Counted from the first letter of the stretch, positions 26,586-35,798 are shown. The stretch is DNA of 64,000 nt from Micromonospora violae (GCF_004217135.1 NZ_SHKK01000001.1:1488001-1552000); one strand, 5' to 3'. Notes: generated by a model from the sequence alone, not told the origin. Made by a program: numbers and translations.

Positions 26586-28007
26586 TCAGCCCAGGAACAG
26601 CTGGACGAGGACCAGCACGGCGATCAGCGCCGGCCCGCGTGAACCCTGCCGCAGCAGGTCGACCGGGATCATCCCGAACGGCGTGTTCACCGTCGCGCCG
26701 CCGTAGTCGATCGGCGGGCGGGTGCCGGCCCGGAACGCGGCGGCCACCACCCCGAGCGCCAGGGTCGGCGCCAGCCACGCCGGCCCCGGGTCGACGGTCG
26801 GCAGGGTCAGCAACCACCACAGGCCCGCGCCGACAGCCGGCACCACCACGTGGATCCCGCGCAGCAGGTTGTCGCTGCCGCCGAGCGCCCGGCGCAGACC
26901 GGGTGAGCGGCTGACCGCCCGCAGACCGCCGGTCAGCCGGTCGGCGGCGAGGTACGCGAACACCACCTGCGCGGCGCCGGCCAACCCGGGCAGGGCGAGC
27001 GCGGCAGCGTACTGCACCCCGATCAGCGCCGCCCAGATCAGCACGGCGCTCGGGTGCCGGCGCAACCGGCGTACGTCGGCCTGCAACAGCGCCCACCAGC
27101 CGGGGCCGGGCCGGAAGCGGCGACTGCGGACCCGGCCGATCCGACGCCAGCGGCGGCTCTCCACCAGACCGGCGAGCAGACTCGGATCCAGCAGGATCGT
27201 GGCCGTTGCGGCGGCGTTGGCGAACTGCGCGCCGGTGGTCAGGGTGGCCCGGTCGACGCCGGGCAGCGCGCGTACCGCGCGGATCGTGCCCAGGACGGCG
27301 AGCGGCACGGCGAGGGCGACCAGCGCGATGGTCGGCGTCGTCGCCGGCCGGGGCAGCCCGTCGCCGAAGCGACCGACGAGCACGACCACTGCGGTGATCA
27401 CGGCCGCCGCCGCCATCGGCACCGCCCCGACGACTGTCGGCCAGCGTCGCCCCGACCGGCTGCTCTGGGCGACGACGCTGAGCGCCAACGCGGCCGCACC
27501 CCACCCCGCTCCGGCCGCCGCCGCCCAACCCAGGGCCGTCGGGTCGCTGACTCCACCGAGCGCCGCCACGGCCACCGCGAGCGCCGCGGTGCCGGCCGCC
27601 GCGCCCACCAGCAGCAGGACGAAGCGCGGCGCCAGCCAGGCCCGCCGGTCGATCGGCCCGCTGACCGCCCAGCTCTGCGTGGCCGGGGTGACCAGCAGCG
27701 GGCCGAGCGCCCGCAGGCCCCGCCAGGCGAGCCCCGCGCCGGCCAGCAGCGCGGCGACGGCCAACCACCACCGCACACCCGGCTCGGCCCGCCCCACCGT
27801 GGGGGAGTCCAGCAGGTTACGGCTGGCGCTGATCGCGAACCAGCCGTACATGCCCACGAACAGGACCATGACGTACGCGTCGCCCAGCACGTCACCGAGG
27901 GAATGGTCGTGGTGCCGGCTGCGGGCCCGGCGCAGATGTGTCCGCACCTGGCGGGCGGTGGGCACCCCGGCCAGCGTGTCGGCGACCGTGGCCGGCCCGG
28001 CGGTCAC
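26586..28007 (-). CDS. ABC exporter membrane subunit
   Basis: A 473-residue integral membrane protein with about 12 predicted helices, starting VTAGPATVADTLAGVPTARQVRTHLRRARSRHH and containing SLGDVLGDAYVMVLFVGMYGWF. No family-specific motif is recognisable beyond its layout, which resembles actinomycete ABC-2-like export permeases. The GTG overlaps the stop of the ATPase gene as GTGA, so the pair forms one exporter. Substrate unknown. Confidence 0.78.
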   Translation of the reverse strand: MTAGPATVADTLAGVPTARQVRTHLRRARSRHHDHSLGDVLGDAYVMVLFVGMYGWFAISASRNLLDSPTVGRAEPGVRWWLAVAALLAGAGLAWRGLRALGPLLVTPATQSWAVSGPIDRRAWLAPRFVLLLVGAAAGTAALAVAVAALGGVSDPTALGWAAAAGAGWGAAALALSVVAQSSRSGRRWPTVVGAVPMAAAAVITAVVVLVGRFGDGLPRPATTPTIALVALAVPLAVLGTIRAVRALPGVDRATLTTGAQFANAAATATILLDPSLLAGLVESRRWRRIGRVRSRRFRPGPGWWALLQADVRRLRRHPSAVLIWAALIGVQYAAALALPGLAGAAQVVFAYLAADRLTGGLRAVSRSPGLRRALGGSDNLLRGIHVVVPAVGAGLWWLLTLPTVDPGPAWLAPTLALGVVAAAFRAGTRPPIDYGGATVNTPFGMIPVDLLRQGSRGPALIAVLVLVQLFLG

Positions 28008-28627
28008 TTGCCGATCTCGATGCGCTCGTCGACCACCGCGTCGATCAGCTCCGGGTCGTGCGAGGCCAGCAGCACGGCCGTGCCCGCCGCCCGTTCCCGC
28101 AGCAGCCGGTCGGCGAGCCACTGTCGCCCGCGTACGTCCAGCCGCTGCTCGGGCTCGTCCAGGATCAGCACCCGACGCGGCCGGACGAAACAGGACGCCA
28201 GCGCCAACCGGCGGCGCTGTCCGCTGGACAACGTCACCGGCAACTGGTCGCGGGCCGGCTCCAGACCCAGCTCGGCGAGGACCTCCTCGACCGGCTCGGC
28301 GTCACCCCCGTGGGCGTACGCGACCAACTCCAGGTGCTCGACCACGGACAGGTCGGGAAAGAAGTCGATGTCGTCCAGGGCGGCCGCCACCAGCGCCCGC
28401 ACCTGAGGATCGGTCTCGTCGGCCCGGCGGCCCTGCACCAGCACCTCGCCCGCGTCCGGTCGGTCGGCACCGACGACACAGCGCAGCAGGGTGGTCTTGC
28501 CGCTGCCGTTGGGGCCCAGCACCACCGCGATCCGGCCCGCCGGGAGCGTGAAGCTCACATCGTCGAGCACGACCAGGTCGCCGAAGTTTCGGCTGAGTCC
28601 CCGTACCGAGAGCGCGTCCACGATCAC
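28004..28627 (-). CDS. ABC transporter ATP-binding protein
   Basis: A 207-residue ATPase with all motifs intact: Walker A LGPNGSGKTT, Q-loop region, signature LSSGQRRRLALA, Walker B RVLILDEPEQ and H-loop LLASHDPE. It powers the membrane subunit encoded 4 bases into its stop. The start is uncertain: GTG at 28627 follows GGGAGA at four bases, a GTG at 28621 is also possible. It begins 40 bases after the STAND gene on the same strand and may be part of the same transcript. Confidence 0.88.
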   Translation of the reverse strand: MIVDALSVRGLSRNFGDLVVLDDVSFTLPAGRIAVVLGPNGSGKTTLLRCVVGADRPDAGEVLVQGRRADETDPQVRALVAAALDDIDFFPDLSVVEHLELVAYAHGGDAEPVEEVLAELGLEPARDQLPVTLSSGQRRRLALASCFVRPRRVLILDEPEQRLDVRGRQWLADRLLRERAAGTAVLLASHDPELIDAVVDERIEIGK

Positions 28628-28667
28628 AGAGTCTCCCAGAGCCCGGCCACCGGCCAACCCGAGCGAC

Positions 28668-31076
28668 CTACGTCACGCGGCTCTCGGCGTCGTCCGTCAC
28701 GCGGCTCTCCGGGTCGTCGTCGAGTCGGGCGTCGGCGGCGGCCAACCCCTGGGCGTCGGCGACCTCCTCGGCGAACGTCGCCGCGTCCGCCCAGTGCCGT
28801 CGCGCCTCGGCCGGGTCGCCCAGCGCGGCGCAGGCGTCGCCCAGGTAGAGCAGGGTGCGCGCCAGCCCGGCGGTCGGACGGGTCTCGTCGCGCAGCCGGC
28901 GGCTCTCGGTCAACAGCTCGTACGCCGTCCGCGCCTGCCCCGGTGTGCTGTTCAGCAGCGTCGCCCCGGCGTTGAGCAACGCCGTCGCCCGGCTGGTCGG
29001 GTCGTTGACCGACTCGTACTCACGCAGTGCGGCCCGCCACGCCTGAGCGGCGTCCAGGTGCTCGCCGAGCGCCGCGTGCACCAGCACCAGATTGGTCAAC
29101 GCCGCCGCGTACCCGCGTGCGTCACCCACCGACCGGAACGTGTTGGCCGCCCGCACCAGGTGGTGGTGCGCGGTGTCCGGTTCCCCCCGGGCCAGCTGTG
29201 CCGCCCCCAGGCCCAGGTCGGTGAGGGCGTGCCCGGCCCGGTCGGCACCCGAGCGGTGTCGGCGGGACATCTCCAGGTGTTCCACCGCGTCGTCGAGCTG
29301 CCCCAGGTCGAGCAGGGCCAGACCGAGGTTCATCCGCGCCTGCGCGTTGCCGCGCCGACCACGCTCGTTGACCGCGAGGGTGAGCGCGGCAGCCGCCCCC
29401 TGCGGGTCGTGCCGGCGTCGGCGCAGCACACCCAGCTCGTTGTGGGCCCAACCGGCGATCTCCGGGCGGTCGTCGGCGGTCGGGGTGGCCAGCACGGTGC
29501 GGCAGACCTGCTCCCACTCGTCGAGCCGCTCGGCGTACGCCAGCCACCCGCACAACGCCACGGCCAGCCGGAACCACCACCGGCGGACCCGGCGGGGCAG
29601 GGTCTCCTTCGCGCCGGCCGGCACCCGCACCACCGCCAGCAGCAGCTCCTGGTGCAGGTCGAACCACCCGTACGGGTCGTCGTCCAGCGGCAGCGACCAC
29701 TCTCGGTCCCCGGCCGAGCCGAGCACCGCCAGGTTGGCCACGTGCCGTTCCGCGCGGCGGGCCAGGTGCCGGGTCAGTCGGGCCTGCGCGGCGACCCGGG
29801 CCCGGACCGGATCGGCGTCGCGCAGGTGCAGTCGGGCACTGCCGGCCAGCAGGGGGCGGATCTCGTACCGGTCGCCGGGCGCGCCGACCACGAACGCCGC
29901 CGCGGCCAACCGGTCGAGCAGCATGGTCACCAGCTCGGCGTGCCGCCCGGCCAGCGCGGCGATGGTGGGCCGGTCCACCGGGGCGGGGGCTAGCGACATC
30001 AGCCGGTACAACCGTCGGGCCGCGCGGGGCAGCACCCGGTAGGCGATGTCCCGTTCGGTGACCAGGCGGGCCGCCGGCGAGACGGCGAGGCGCTGATGCG
30101 GGGGCGTCTGCACCGCGCGACGCAGCGCGTCCAGCACGTCGGAGTGCCGCCAGCCGTGCTGAGCCGTCCGGTAACCGAGCGCGCGGACGGTGCGTGGTTG
30201 CCGCCCGCACAGGTCGACGATGTCGCGTACCGCCGGGTCGGTGCGCGGGTCGGCACGCCGGACCCGGGCGGCGGGCGCGGCCCCGCCCGCCGTCGCGAAC
30301 AGCTCCACCGCCTCGGATGTGCCCGGTTCGGCGATCCAGTGCGCGACCACCCCCTCCAGGCCGACCAGCGCCGGACCACCGGCGAGGAGCAGGCGGCAGG
30401 TGCGCGCGGTGGGCGGCAACAGTGGCTGGACCTGGTCGGGACGGTCGACGTTGTCCAGCACCAGCAGGATCTTGCGACCGTCGAGCTGCCCGCGTAGCGC
30501 GTCGGCGGCGACGGCGAGCGCGTCCGGCCGGCCGGAGGTCGGCGGTGCGGTGCCCAGGATCCGAGCCAGCGCGGTGAGCACCTGCCGGGCCGTCCGGGGT
30601 CGGCCGCGCCGCCGCAGGTCCAGGTAGTACTGCCCGTCCGGGAAGTCCTCCCGGCACCGGTTGGCCGCCTGCACCGCGCACGCGGAGGTGCCCACCGCAC
30701 GTCGGCCCAGGACCGCCACCGCGTGTTTGCGCGCGAGCAGACCGACGACCGCGTCGACGTGCTGGGCGCGCCCGGTGAACTCGGCCGTGTAGGGCAGGGT
30801 GGGCGCCCCGGTGGCGGGCGTGGTGAGCACCTCCGTCGGCTCCGGGCCGACCTCCCGGCCGGCCCGGCGGCGGCGCACCTCGTACACCACGTACCCGACC
30901 ACGCCACCGGCGGCCAGCACGGTGGTCACCGGCCCGAGCACGCTGGCCGCCAGCTCGGAGAGGAGGTTGCCGGCCAGGTTGCTGCCCACGTTGGCGAGGA
31001 TGCTGCCGAGCACGCCGCCGATCGCGATCAGCGCCGGCCAGCGCGAACCGCCGCGCGCACCACCCGGCCCGGTCAC
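28668..31076 (-). CDS. Membrane-anchored NB-ARC/TPR (STAND-like) protein with altered Walker A
   Basis: An 802-residue protein. Two N-terminal hydrophobic stretches (about residues 12-33 and 45-65) anchor it, followed by basic VRRRRAGR. An NB-ARC-like domain starts at EFTGRAQHVDAVVGLL; its P-loop reads LGRRAVGTSACA, with Thr where GxxxxGK(T/S) has Lys, while Walker B KILLVLDNVD is intact. A winged-helix-like segment and about six TPR units (from residue 560, NELGVLRRRRHDPQGAAAALTLAV and LGLALLDLGQLDDAVEHLE) follow. GTG at 31076 overlaps the permease stop by four bases. STAND proteins are signalling switches; the ligand is unknown. Confidence 0.8.
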   Translation of the reverse strand: MTGPGGARGGSRWPALIAIGGVLGSILANVGSNLAGNLLSELAASVLGPVTTVLAAGGVVGYVVYEVRRRRAGREVGPEPTEVLTTPATGAPTLPYTAEFTGRAQHVDAVVGLLARKHAVAVLGRRAVGTSACAVQAANRCREDFPDGQYYLDLRRRGRPRTARQVLTALARILGTAPPTSGRPDALAVAADALRGQLDGRKILLVLDNVDRPDQVQPLLPPTARTCRLLLAGGPALVGLEGVVAHWIAEPGTSEAVELFATAGGAAPAARVRRADPRTDPAVRDIVDLCGRQPRTVRALGYRTAQHGWRHSDVLDALRRAVQTPPHQRLAVSPAARLVTERDIAYRVLPRAARRLYRLMSLAPAPVDRPTIAALAGRHAELVTMLLDRLAAAAFVVGAPGDRYEIRPLLAGSARLHLRDADPVRARVAAQARLTRHLARRAERHVANLAVLGSAGDREWSLPLDDDPYGWFDLHQELLLAVVRVPAGAKETLPRRVRRWWFRLAVALCGWLAYAERLDEWEQVCRTVLATPTADDRPEIAGWAHNELGVLRRRRHDPQGAAAALTLAVNERGRRGNAQARMNLGLALLDLGQLDDAVEHLEMSRRHRSGADRAGHALTDLGLGAAQLARGEPDTAHHHLVRAANTFRSVGDARGYAAALTNLVLVHAALGEHLDAAQAWRAALREYESVNDPTSRATALLNAGATLLNSTPGQARTAYELLTESRRLRDETRPTAGLARTLLYLGDACAALGDPAEARRHWADAATFAEEVADAQGLAAADARLDDDPESRVTDDAESRVT

Positions 31077-32839
31077 CGCACGCCTCCGGAGACCAGCCCG
31101 GCGACGAGGTGCCGCCGGGAGAGGACCACGAGCACCACCGGCAGCACCGAGGCGAGCACCGAGCTGGCCGCCAACGCGCCACTGTTGCTCACGAAGCCGC
31201 GGGTCTGCTCGGCCAGGAACGGCCCGAGCGGCGACGCCCCCGGCCCACCGAACAGCCGACCCACCACCAGGTCGTTCCAGACCTGGACGAACTCCAGTAC
31301 GCCGACCGCCACCACCGCCGACAGGTTGTGCCGGGCCAACCGGCGCAGGGTGTGCCACCACCGGCGCCCGCCCAGCCGGGCGTCGTGGACCTGCTCGACC
31401 GGCAGGTCGGCGAACGCGTTGCGCAGCACCAGCACCGCGAACGGCACGCCCAGCGCGATGTGCACCAGGGCCAGGCCCTGCGCCGTGCCGGACGAGAGCA
31501 CCAGGCCCAGCACCTCGTTGACCGGCCCGGCGATGACCTGGATCGGCACCACGCTGGCCGCCAGCAGCAGCAGGCCGGTGGCCTGCGCGGCCGGCCCGGT
31601 CAACCAGGCCAGCGGGTACGCGGCCAGCAGCGCGACCACCAGCACCGTGGCGGTCACCGCGGTGGCCAACAGCAGGGTGAAGCTCAACGTGCGCCACAGC
31701 TCGGTGCCGGTGACCACGTCGCGGTACGACTCGACAGTCGGCGTCGTCGACCACCAGCCGCGCGCGGCGGCGTCCACCCGGCCGTGCGCCGACGTGGCGA
31801 CCAGCACCGCCAGCGGCACCAGCCAGGCGATCGCGGCACCCGCCGCGAGCAGTCGGAACACCCGCCGGGGCGGGGCCGCCGGAGCGGGCTCCGGTGCCGC
31901 CTCGACGCGCGGCGGCGGCCACGCCTGCCGGACGAAGAGCGCGGCCACGATGATCCCGCCGATCACCGCCACCAGCCACACCACGCCGAGCGCCGCGCCG
32001 TCGCCGGTGGTGGTGCCCCCGGACGTCTGCCAGATCCGCAGCGCGAGCACCGAGGCCTCGTCGCGGACCGAACCGGGGGTCATCACCAGGATGAGGTCGA
32101 ACGTGCGGCTGGTGCCGACCGCCACCAACGCGAAGACCACCGCCGTCGTGCGCAGCAGCAGGGGCCGCCACTGGGCGTCCCACAGCACATGGCGACGCCC
32201 GCCGCCGTAGGCACGGACCGCGTCGGCGAGACTCGGCGGCACCGCGTCCAGCGCGGACCGGAAGACCAGCACCGCCAACCCGACCCAGGCCCAGACGAAC
32301 GCCGACATCAGCGCGACGGTGACCAGCCCCGGCCCGAGCAGCTGCGGCGCGTCGTCGACCGACCGGCCGGTCAATCGGGTCGCGACCAGGGTGGCCAACC
32401 CCCGGCTCGGGTCCGGGTCGTACATCAGCCGGAAGGTGACCCCGGTGACGACCAGCGGCAACGCCACCGGCACCAGGAGGATCAACCGGACCAGGCCGCC
32501 CTCCTGGGAGCGGCGCGACGCGGCGGCGAGCAGGTAGCCCAGTGCCGTCACCACCGCCGGCACCAGCAGGGCCCAGAGGACCGTCCGGCCGACCACCGCG
32601 CCGGTGCCCGGGGTGGCGAGCGCGGCCCGGAAGTGCGCCGCGCCGACCCAGCGACCGTCGGTGGTGACGCTGGCGTGCATGGTCCGCAGCACCGGCCACA
32701 GCACCAGCCCGCCGAGCAGCACCGCGGCCGGCAGCAGCAGGGCCGAGGTCGCCCCCGCCGCCGGATACGCCCGACCCCGTCGGGCTGGCCCGACGTCGTC
32801 GAGGACCGCCAGCTCCCCGAGGACCCGCACCTGGCTCAT
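31073..32839 (-). CDS. Fused MalF-MalG type ABC permease
   Basis: A 588-residue protein containing two binding-protein-dependent permease domains in tandem, normally separate subunits of a CUT1 sugar importer. Half 1 (residues about 30-310) has the cytoplasmic EAA-like loop ADAVRAYGGGRRHVLWDAQW; a Pro/Ala linker ([14 protein letters not shown]) leads to half 2 with the loop EQVHDARLGGRRWWHTLRRL. Both loops are only loosely like the EAA consensus that docks the ATPase. About 12 helices. ATG at 32839 overlaps the binding-protein stop (ATGA). Confidence 0.82.
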   Translation of the reverse strand: MSQVRVLGELAVLDDVGPARRGRAYPAAGATSALLLPAAVLLGGLVLWPVLRTMHASVTTDGRWVGAAHFRAALATPGTGAVVGRTVLWALLVPAVVTALGYLLAAASRRSQEGGLVRLILLVPVALPLVVTGVTFRLMYDPDPSRGLATLVATRLTGRSVDDAPQLLGPGLVTVALMSAFVWAWVGLAVLVFRSALDAVPPSLADAVRAYGGGRRHVLWDAQWRPLLLRTTAVVFALVAVGTSRTFDLILVMTPGSVRDEASVLALRIWQTSGGTTTGDGAALGVVWLVAVIGGIIVAALFVRQAWPPPRVEAAPEPAPAAPPRRVFRLLAAGAAIAWLVPLAVLVATSAHGRVDAAARGWWSTTPTVESYRDVVTGTELWRTLSFTLLLATAVTATVLVVALLAAYPLAWLTGPAAQATGLLLLAASVVPIQVIAGPVNEVLGLVLSSGTAQGLALVHIALGVPFAVLVLRNAFADLPVEQVHDARLGGRRWWHTLRRLARHNLSAVVAVGVLEFVQVWNDLVVGRLFGGPGASPLGPFLAEQTRGFVSNSGALAASSVLASVLPVVLVVLSRRHLVAGLVSGGVR

Positions 32840-34113
32840 CGGCCGCCCCCCGCGCTGCGGGCCGCGGTGGCGAGCAGGCCGGTGGCCCGGCGAATCGCCT
32901 CGCTGGCGCGGACCCCGTCGGTGACGTCGGCGAAGAACCCCTGCATGATCCGCCAGATGCCGACCCCGTCCGAACCGGTGAACGCGCCGGGCAACTGGTC
33001 GGAGAGGTCGAAACGCAGCGTGCGGGGCGTCCGCATCTCCTCGGCGAGCCGCTGGCCGACCGCGTCCCGGTAGCTGTCGATCGTGACGTTGGTGTTGGGT
33101 GAGAGGTAGCCGCCGGCGCGCAGCCACGGCTGGAACGAGTCGGCCCTGGTGAGCCACTCGACCAGCTCGACCCCGCCCCGGGCGTCGGCGAACGCCACGG
33201 CCGCGTCCCCGCCGACGATCAGTGGGCCGCCGCCCGGCTCGGCACCCGGGAACCGGAACGTGACCGGCGCTTCCGGGCCGCGCTGGAACGGGTCGGCGAC
33301 GTCGGCGGTGAAGTCGGCCCCGACCAGCATCACCGCCCGCTTCGTGTGCACCACCTGGATCACCGACTCCTCGTACTGGGTGAGCAGGGCGCGACGGCCG
33401 CCGCCGACGAACGCCCCCTTGATGCTCCAGAGCCCGGCGAGCCGGTCCAGTGCGTCGCGCACCGGTCTGCTCTGCCAGTCCGCGTCCGGTCGGGCCAGGG
33501 TGTTGTAGCTCTCCGGTGCCACGTCGGCCAGGACGTTCTCGAACCAGTCGGTCAGCACCCAGCCGTCGGCGGCGCCGATGGCCAGCGGCGCCGGCCCGCC
33601 GTCGCGCCGGGCGAGCGCGCCCAACTCCTGCGTACGCCGGACCAGCGCGTCCCAGTTGGCGGGCTGGACCGGCAGCATCGAGGGCAGGTGCCAGACCAGC
33701 GACTTGTGCGCCGCCTTGACCCAGACGCCGTAGCGCTGACCCTCGGCGGTCAGCAGTTCGCCCAGCCCGGCGGGTACGGCGTACTCGGTGGACCCGCGCA
33801 CCGGGCTCAGCCAGCCGCGCTGGGCGTACTCGGTGACCAGGCCGGGGCGGGGCAGGATCGCCACGTCCGGGCTGGTGCCGGCGAGGTGTCGGGCGCGCAG
33901 GAACGCGTCGATGTCGTTGCCGGCGCTGACCACCTGCACGTTGGGGGAGTAGCCGCGGACGACGTCCCGGAACCGGTCCAGCTCGCTGGTGCTCCACACC
34001 ACCGCGACCTGCACCGACCGGGACCCGCCGGAGCAGCCGGCGGCCAGCGCGGTGGCACCCGCGGCGGTGGCCCGCAGCAGCGTACGACGACTCGCCCGCA
34101 GCGCCGGCCTCAT
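32836..34113 (-). CDS. Extracellular solute-binding lipoprotein
   Basis: A 425-residue family 1-type binding protein. The N terminus RPALRASRRTLLRATAAGATALAAGCSGG has twin arginines and a lipobox (LAAGC), so it is exported and lipid-anchored. The mature part has the usual periplasmic binding layout (VVWSTSELDRFRDVV, ARHLAGTSPDVAILPRPGLVTEYAQRGWL, WWL-type helices replaced by MLPVQPANWDALVRRT). Related proteins bind oligosaccharides; the ligand here is unknown. Its start overlaps the degenerate ATPase stop by four bases. Confidence 0.85.
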   Translation of the reverse strand: MRPALRASRRTLLRATAAGATALAAGCSGGSRSVQVAVVWSTSELDRFRDVVRGYSPNVQVVSAGNDIDAFLRARHLAGTSPDVAILPRPGLVTEYAQRGWLSPVRGSTEYAVPAGLGELLTAEGQRYGVWVKAAHKSLVWHLPSMLPVQPANWDALVRRTQELGALARRDGGPAPLAIGAADGWVLTDWFENVLADVAPESYNTLARPDADWQSRPVRDALDRLAGLWSIKGAFVGGGRRALLTQYEESVIQVVHTKRAVMLVGADFTADVADPFQRGPEAPVTFRFPGAEPGGGPLIVGGDAAVAFADARGGVELVEWLTRADSFQPWLRAGGYLSPNTNVTIDSYRDAVGQRLAEEMRTPRTLRFDLSDQLPGAFTGSDGVGIWRIMQGFFADVTDGVRASEAIRRATGLLATAARSAGGGR

Positions 34114-34742
34114 CGACTCGCCTCGCTCGGCTCGGTGACCAACTCGTGTCGCACCGGAATCTCGGCCAGGGTGGCCGGGTCGGCGGTGCAGACCAGCACC
34201 GCCACGCCGGGAGCGTCCGGTGGGGAGAGTCGAGGCATCAGGTCACCGAGGCGGCTGTCGCCGGCCGATCCGGCCGGCAGGTCCACCACCAGCACCTCGG
34301 GCAGGCAGGCCGCCGCCCGGGCGAGCGCCACCCGGAACCGCTGGGCGGCGGAGATCTGGTGCGGCAGCAGGGCGAGGGAGAGCGCCAACTCGAGTCGGTC
34401 GACCACGGTGGCCGTCCAGTCGTTCGCCACCTCGTGCACCCGTTCGCGTTTGCGCTGGCCGTACTCGATGTTGCGCCGCACGGTGAGCTGCGGCAGCAGC
34501 GCGCCACCGGCGGGCACGTAGCCGATCTGCCGGCGCGGCGGCGGCAGGCCGGTGACGTCCCGGTCACCGACGAGGACGCGACCGGTCACCGGCGGGGCCA
34601 GCCCGGCCAGCACCCGGGCGACCGCCGTGCCGAACCGGGGCGGCGCCACCAGGGCGGCGAGTGTGCCGGCGGGAACGTCGAAGGTCACCGGCCCGGTGCC
34701 GGGGACGGCGACCAGTGCGCGTAGCCGTAACGTGACCCTCAC
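34110..34742 (-). CDS. Degenerate ABC ATPase-like protein (probable pseudo-ATPase)
   Basis: About 210 residues aligning by eye over a full ABC nucleotide-binding domain, yet every key motif is changed: Walker A is VAPPRFGTAVARVLAG (no GKS/T), the Q-loop is YVPAGGALLPQLTV (no Gln), the signature is ISAAQRFRVALARAAA (LSGGQ lost), Walker B is EVLVVDLPAG (no catalytic Glu) and the H-loop His is absent (VCTADP). The fold cues (QLTVRRNIEYG, TGRVLVGDRDVTG) remain. The frame is open and coupled to the next gene, so it is unlikely to be a simple pseudogene. GTG at 34742 or TTG at 34790 could be the start. Confidence 0.75.
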   Translation of the reverse strand: MRVTLRLRALVAVPGTGPVTFDVPAGTLAALVAPPRFGTAVARVLAGLAPPVTGRVLVGDRDVTGLPPPRRQIGYVPAGGALLPQLTVRRNIEYGQRKRERVHEVANDWTATVVDRLELALSLALLPHQISAAQRFRVALARAAACLPEVLVVDLPAGSAGDSRLGDLMPRLSPPDAPGVAVLVCTADPATLAEIPVRHELVTEPSEASR

Positions 34743-34819
34743 CTCCGGTGACGTCGATGACCGTCCCAGGGTGGCACATTGTGCCGACAATCGACGCCCC
34801 CGTCCCTTTCCACTGTGGA

Positions 34820-35797
34820 TCAGGTGGGGGAGTAGAGCGCGGCGAGCCCGGCAGCCGTGGCGGCCAGCCGTTCCCGCAGCGCCGTCGGGGCGAGCACCTC
34901 GACGTCGGCGCCGAGGCGCAGCAGCTCACCGTGAGCGTGGGTGAGCGACTCGATCGGCAGCACCGCGGTCACCCAGCCCCGCGCGTCCGGTGCCCCGGCG
35001 CTGGCGTCCATCGCGGTCACCACCGGGTCGCTGGCAACCTCGCGCAGCCGCTCCCGCCCGGCCGGCGAGAGCCGGACGTGGGCCTCGTCGCGGTGCAGCC
35101 GGGCCCGGAACCGCACCACGTGCGCCCGCCACCAGGACGGCAGGTCGAAGTCGGCGGGGCGGTCGAACTCCTGCGCCAGCGGTGTCAGCGCGAGGATCTG
35201 GTTGACCCGGTACGTCGCCGGCGCGCCACGGCCGGGCTGGTCGGCCACCACATACCAACGGCCCCCCTTGAGCACCAGGCCGTACGGCTCCAGAACGCGG
35301 GTCACCTCGCCGTTCCAGCTGCGGTAGCGCACCTCGACGCGGTGCTGCCGCCACACCGCCTCGGCCGTGCGGGCCAGCTCGGGGGAGGCGTCGCCGTCGG
35401 CGTACCACCCGGGAGTGTCCAGGTGGAAGCGTTGTTGCAGTCGGGTCGCCCGGTCGCGCAGCGGCGCGGGGAGCGCGGCGTGCAGCTTGAGTTGCAGCGC
35501 CGCCACCACGTCGCCGTACCCCAACTCGTCGGCGGGGCCGGGCAGCCCGGCGAGGAACAGCCGGTCGGCCTCCTCGGCGGTCAGCCCGGTCAGCCGGGTC
35601 CGCCAGCCGTCGACAAGCTGATAGCCACCGGCGTGCCCGGCCTCTCCGTAGAGCGGGATGCCGGCGGCGTGCAGCGACTCGACGTCCCGGTAGATGGTGC
35701 GGGGAGAGACGGTCAGCCGCTCGGCGAGCTGCGCGGCGGTCATCCGGCCGTGCGACTGGAGCAGTAACAGGAGGGAGACAAGTCGAGAGGCCCGCAC
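34820..35797 (-). CDS. WYL domain-containing transcriptional regulator
   Basis: A 325-residue regulator with DeoR-type HTH (MTAAQLAERLTVSPRTIYRDVESLHAAGIPL, residues about 19-49), a WYL domain (RSWNGEVTRVLEPYGLVLKGGRWYVVADQ) and the WCX tail. The GTG start codon sits one base from a perfect 23-bp palindrome that is probably its own operator and that of the divergent gene at 35842. It is also the nearest same-strand gene upstream of the degenerate ABC operon. Confidence 0.9.
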   Translation of the reverse strand: MRASRLVSLLLLLQSHGRMTAAQLAERLTVSPRTIYRDVESLHAAGIPLYGEAGHAGGYQLVDGWRTRLTGLTAEEADRLFLAGLPGPADELGYGDVVAALQLKLHAALPAPLRDRATRLQQRFHLDTPGWYADGDASPELARTAEAVWRQHRVEVRYRSWNGEVTRVLEPYGLVLKGGRWYVVADQPGRGAPATYRVNQILALTPLAQEFDRPADFDLPSWWRAHVVRFRARLHRDEAHVRLSPAGRERLREVASDPVVTAMDASAGAPDARGWVTAVLPIESLTHAHGELLRLGADVEVLAPTALRERLAATAAGLAALYSPT

Positions 35798-35798
35798 T

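Noticed and set aside
28668..32699. Open frame of 1343 residues covering the STAND gene and continuing upstream
   Set aside because: The first 540 residues are arginine/glycine shadow translation of the permease gene in another frame; the GTG at 31076 with its 4-base overlap is the real start.
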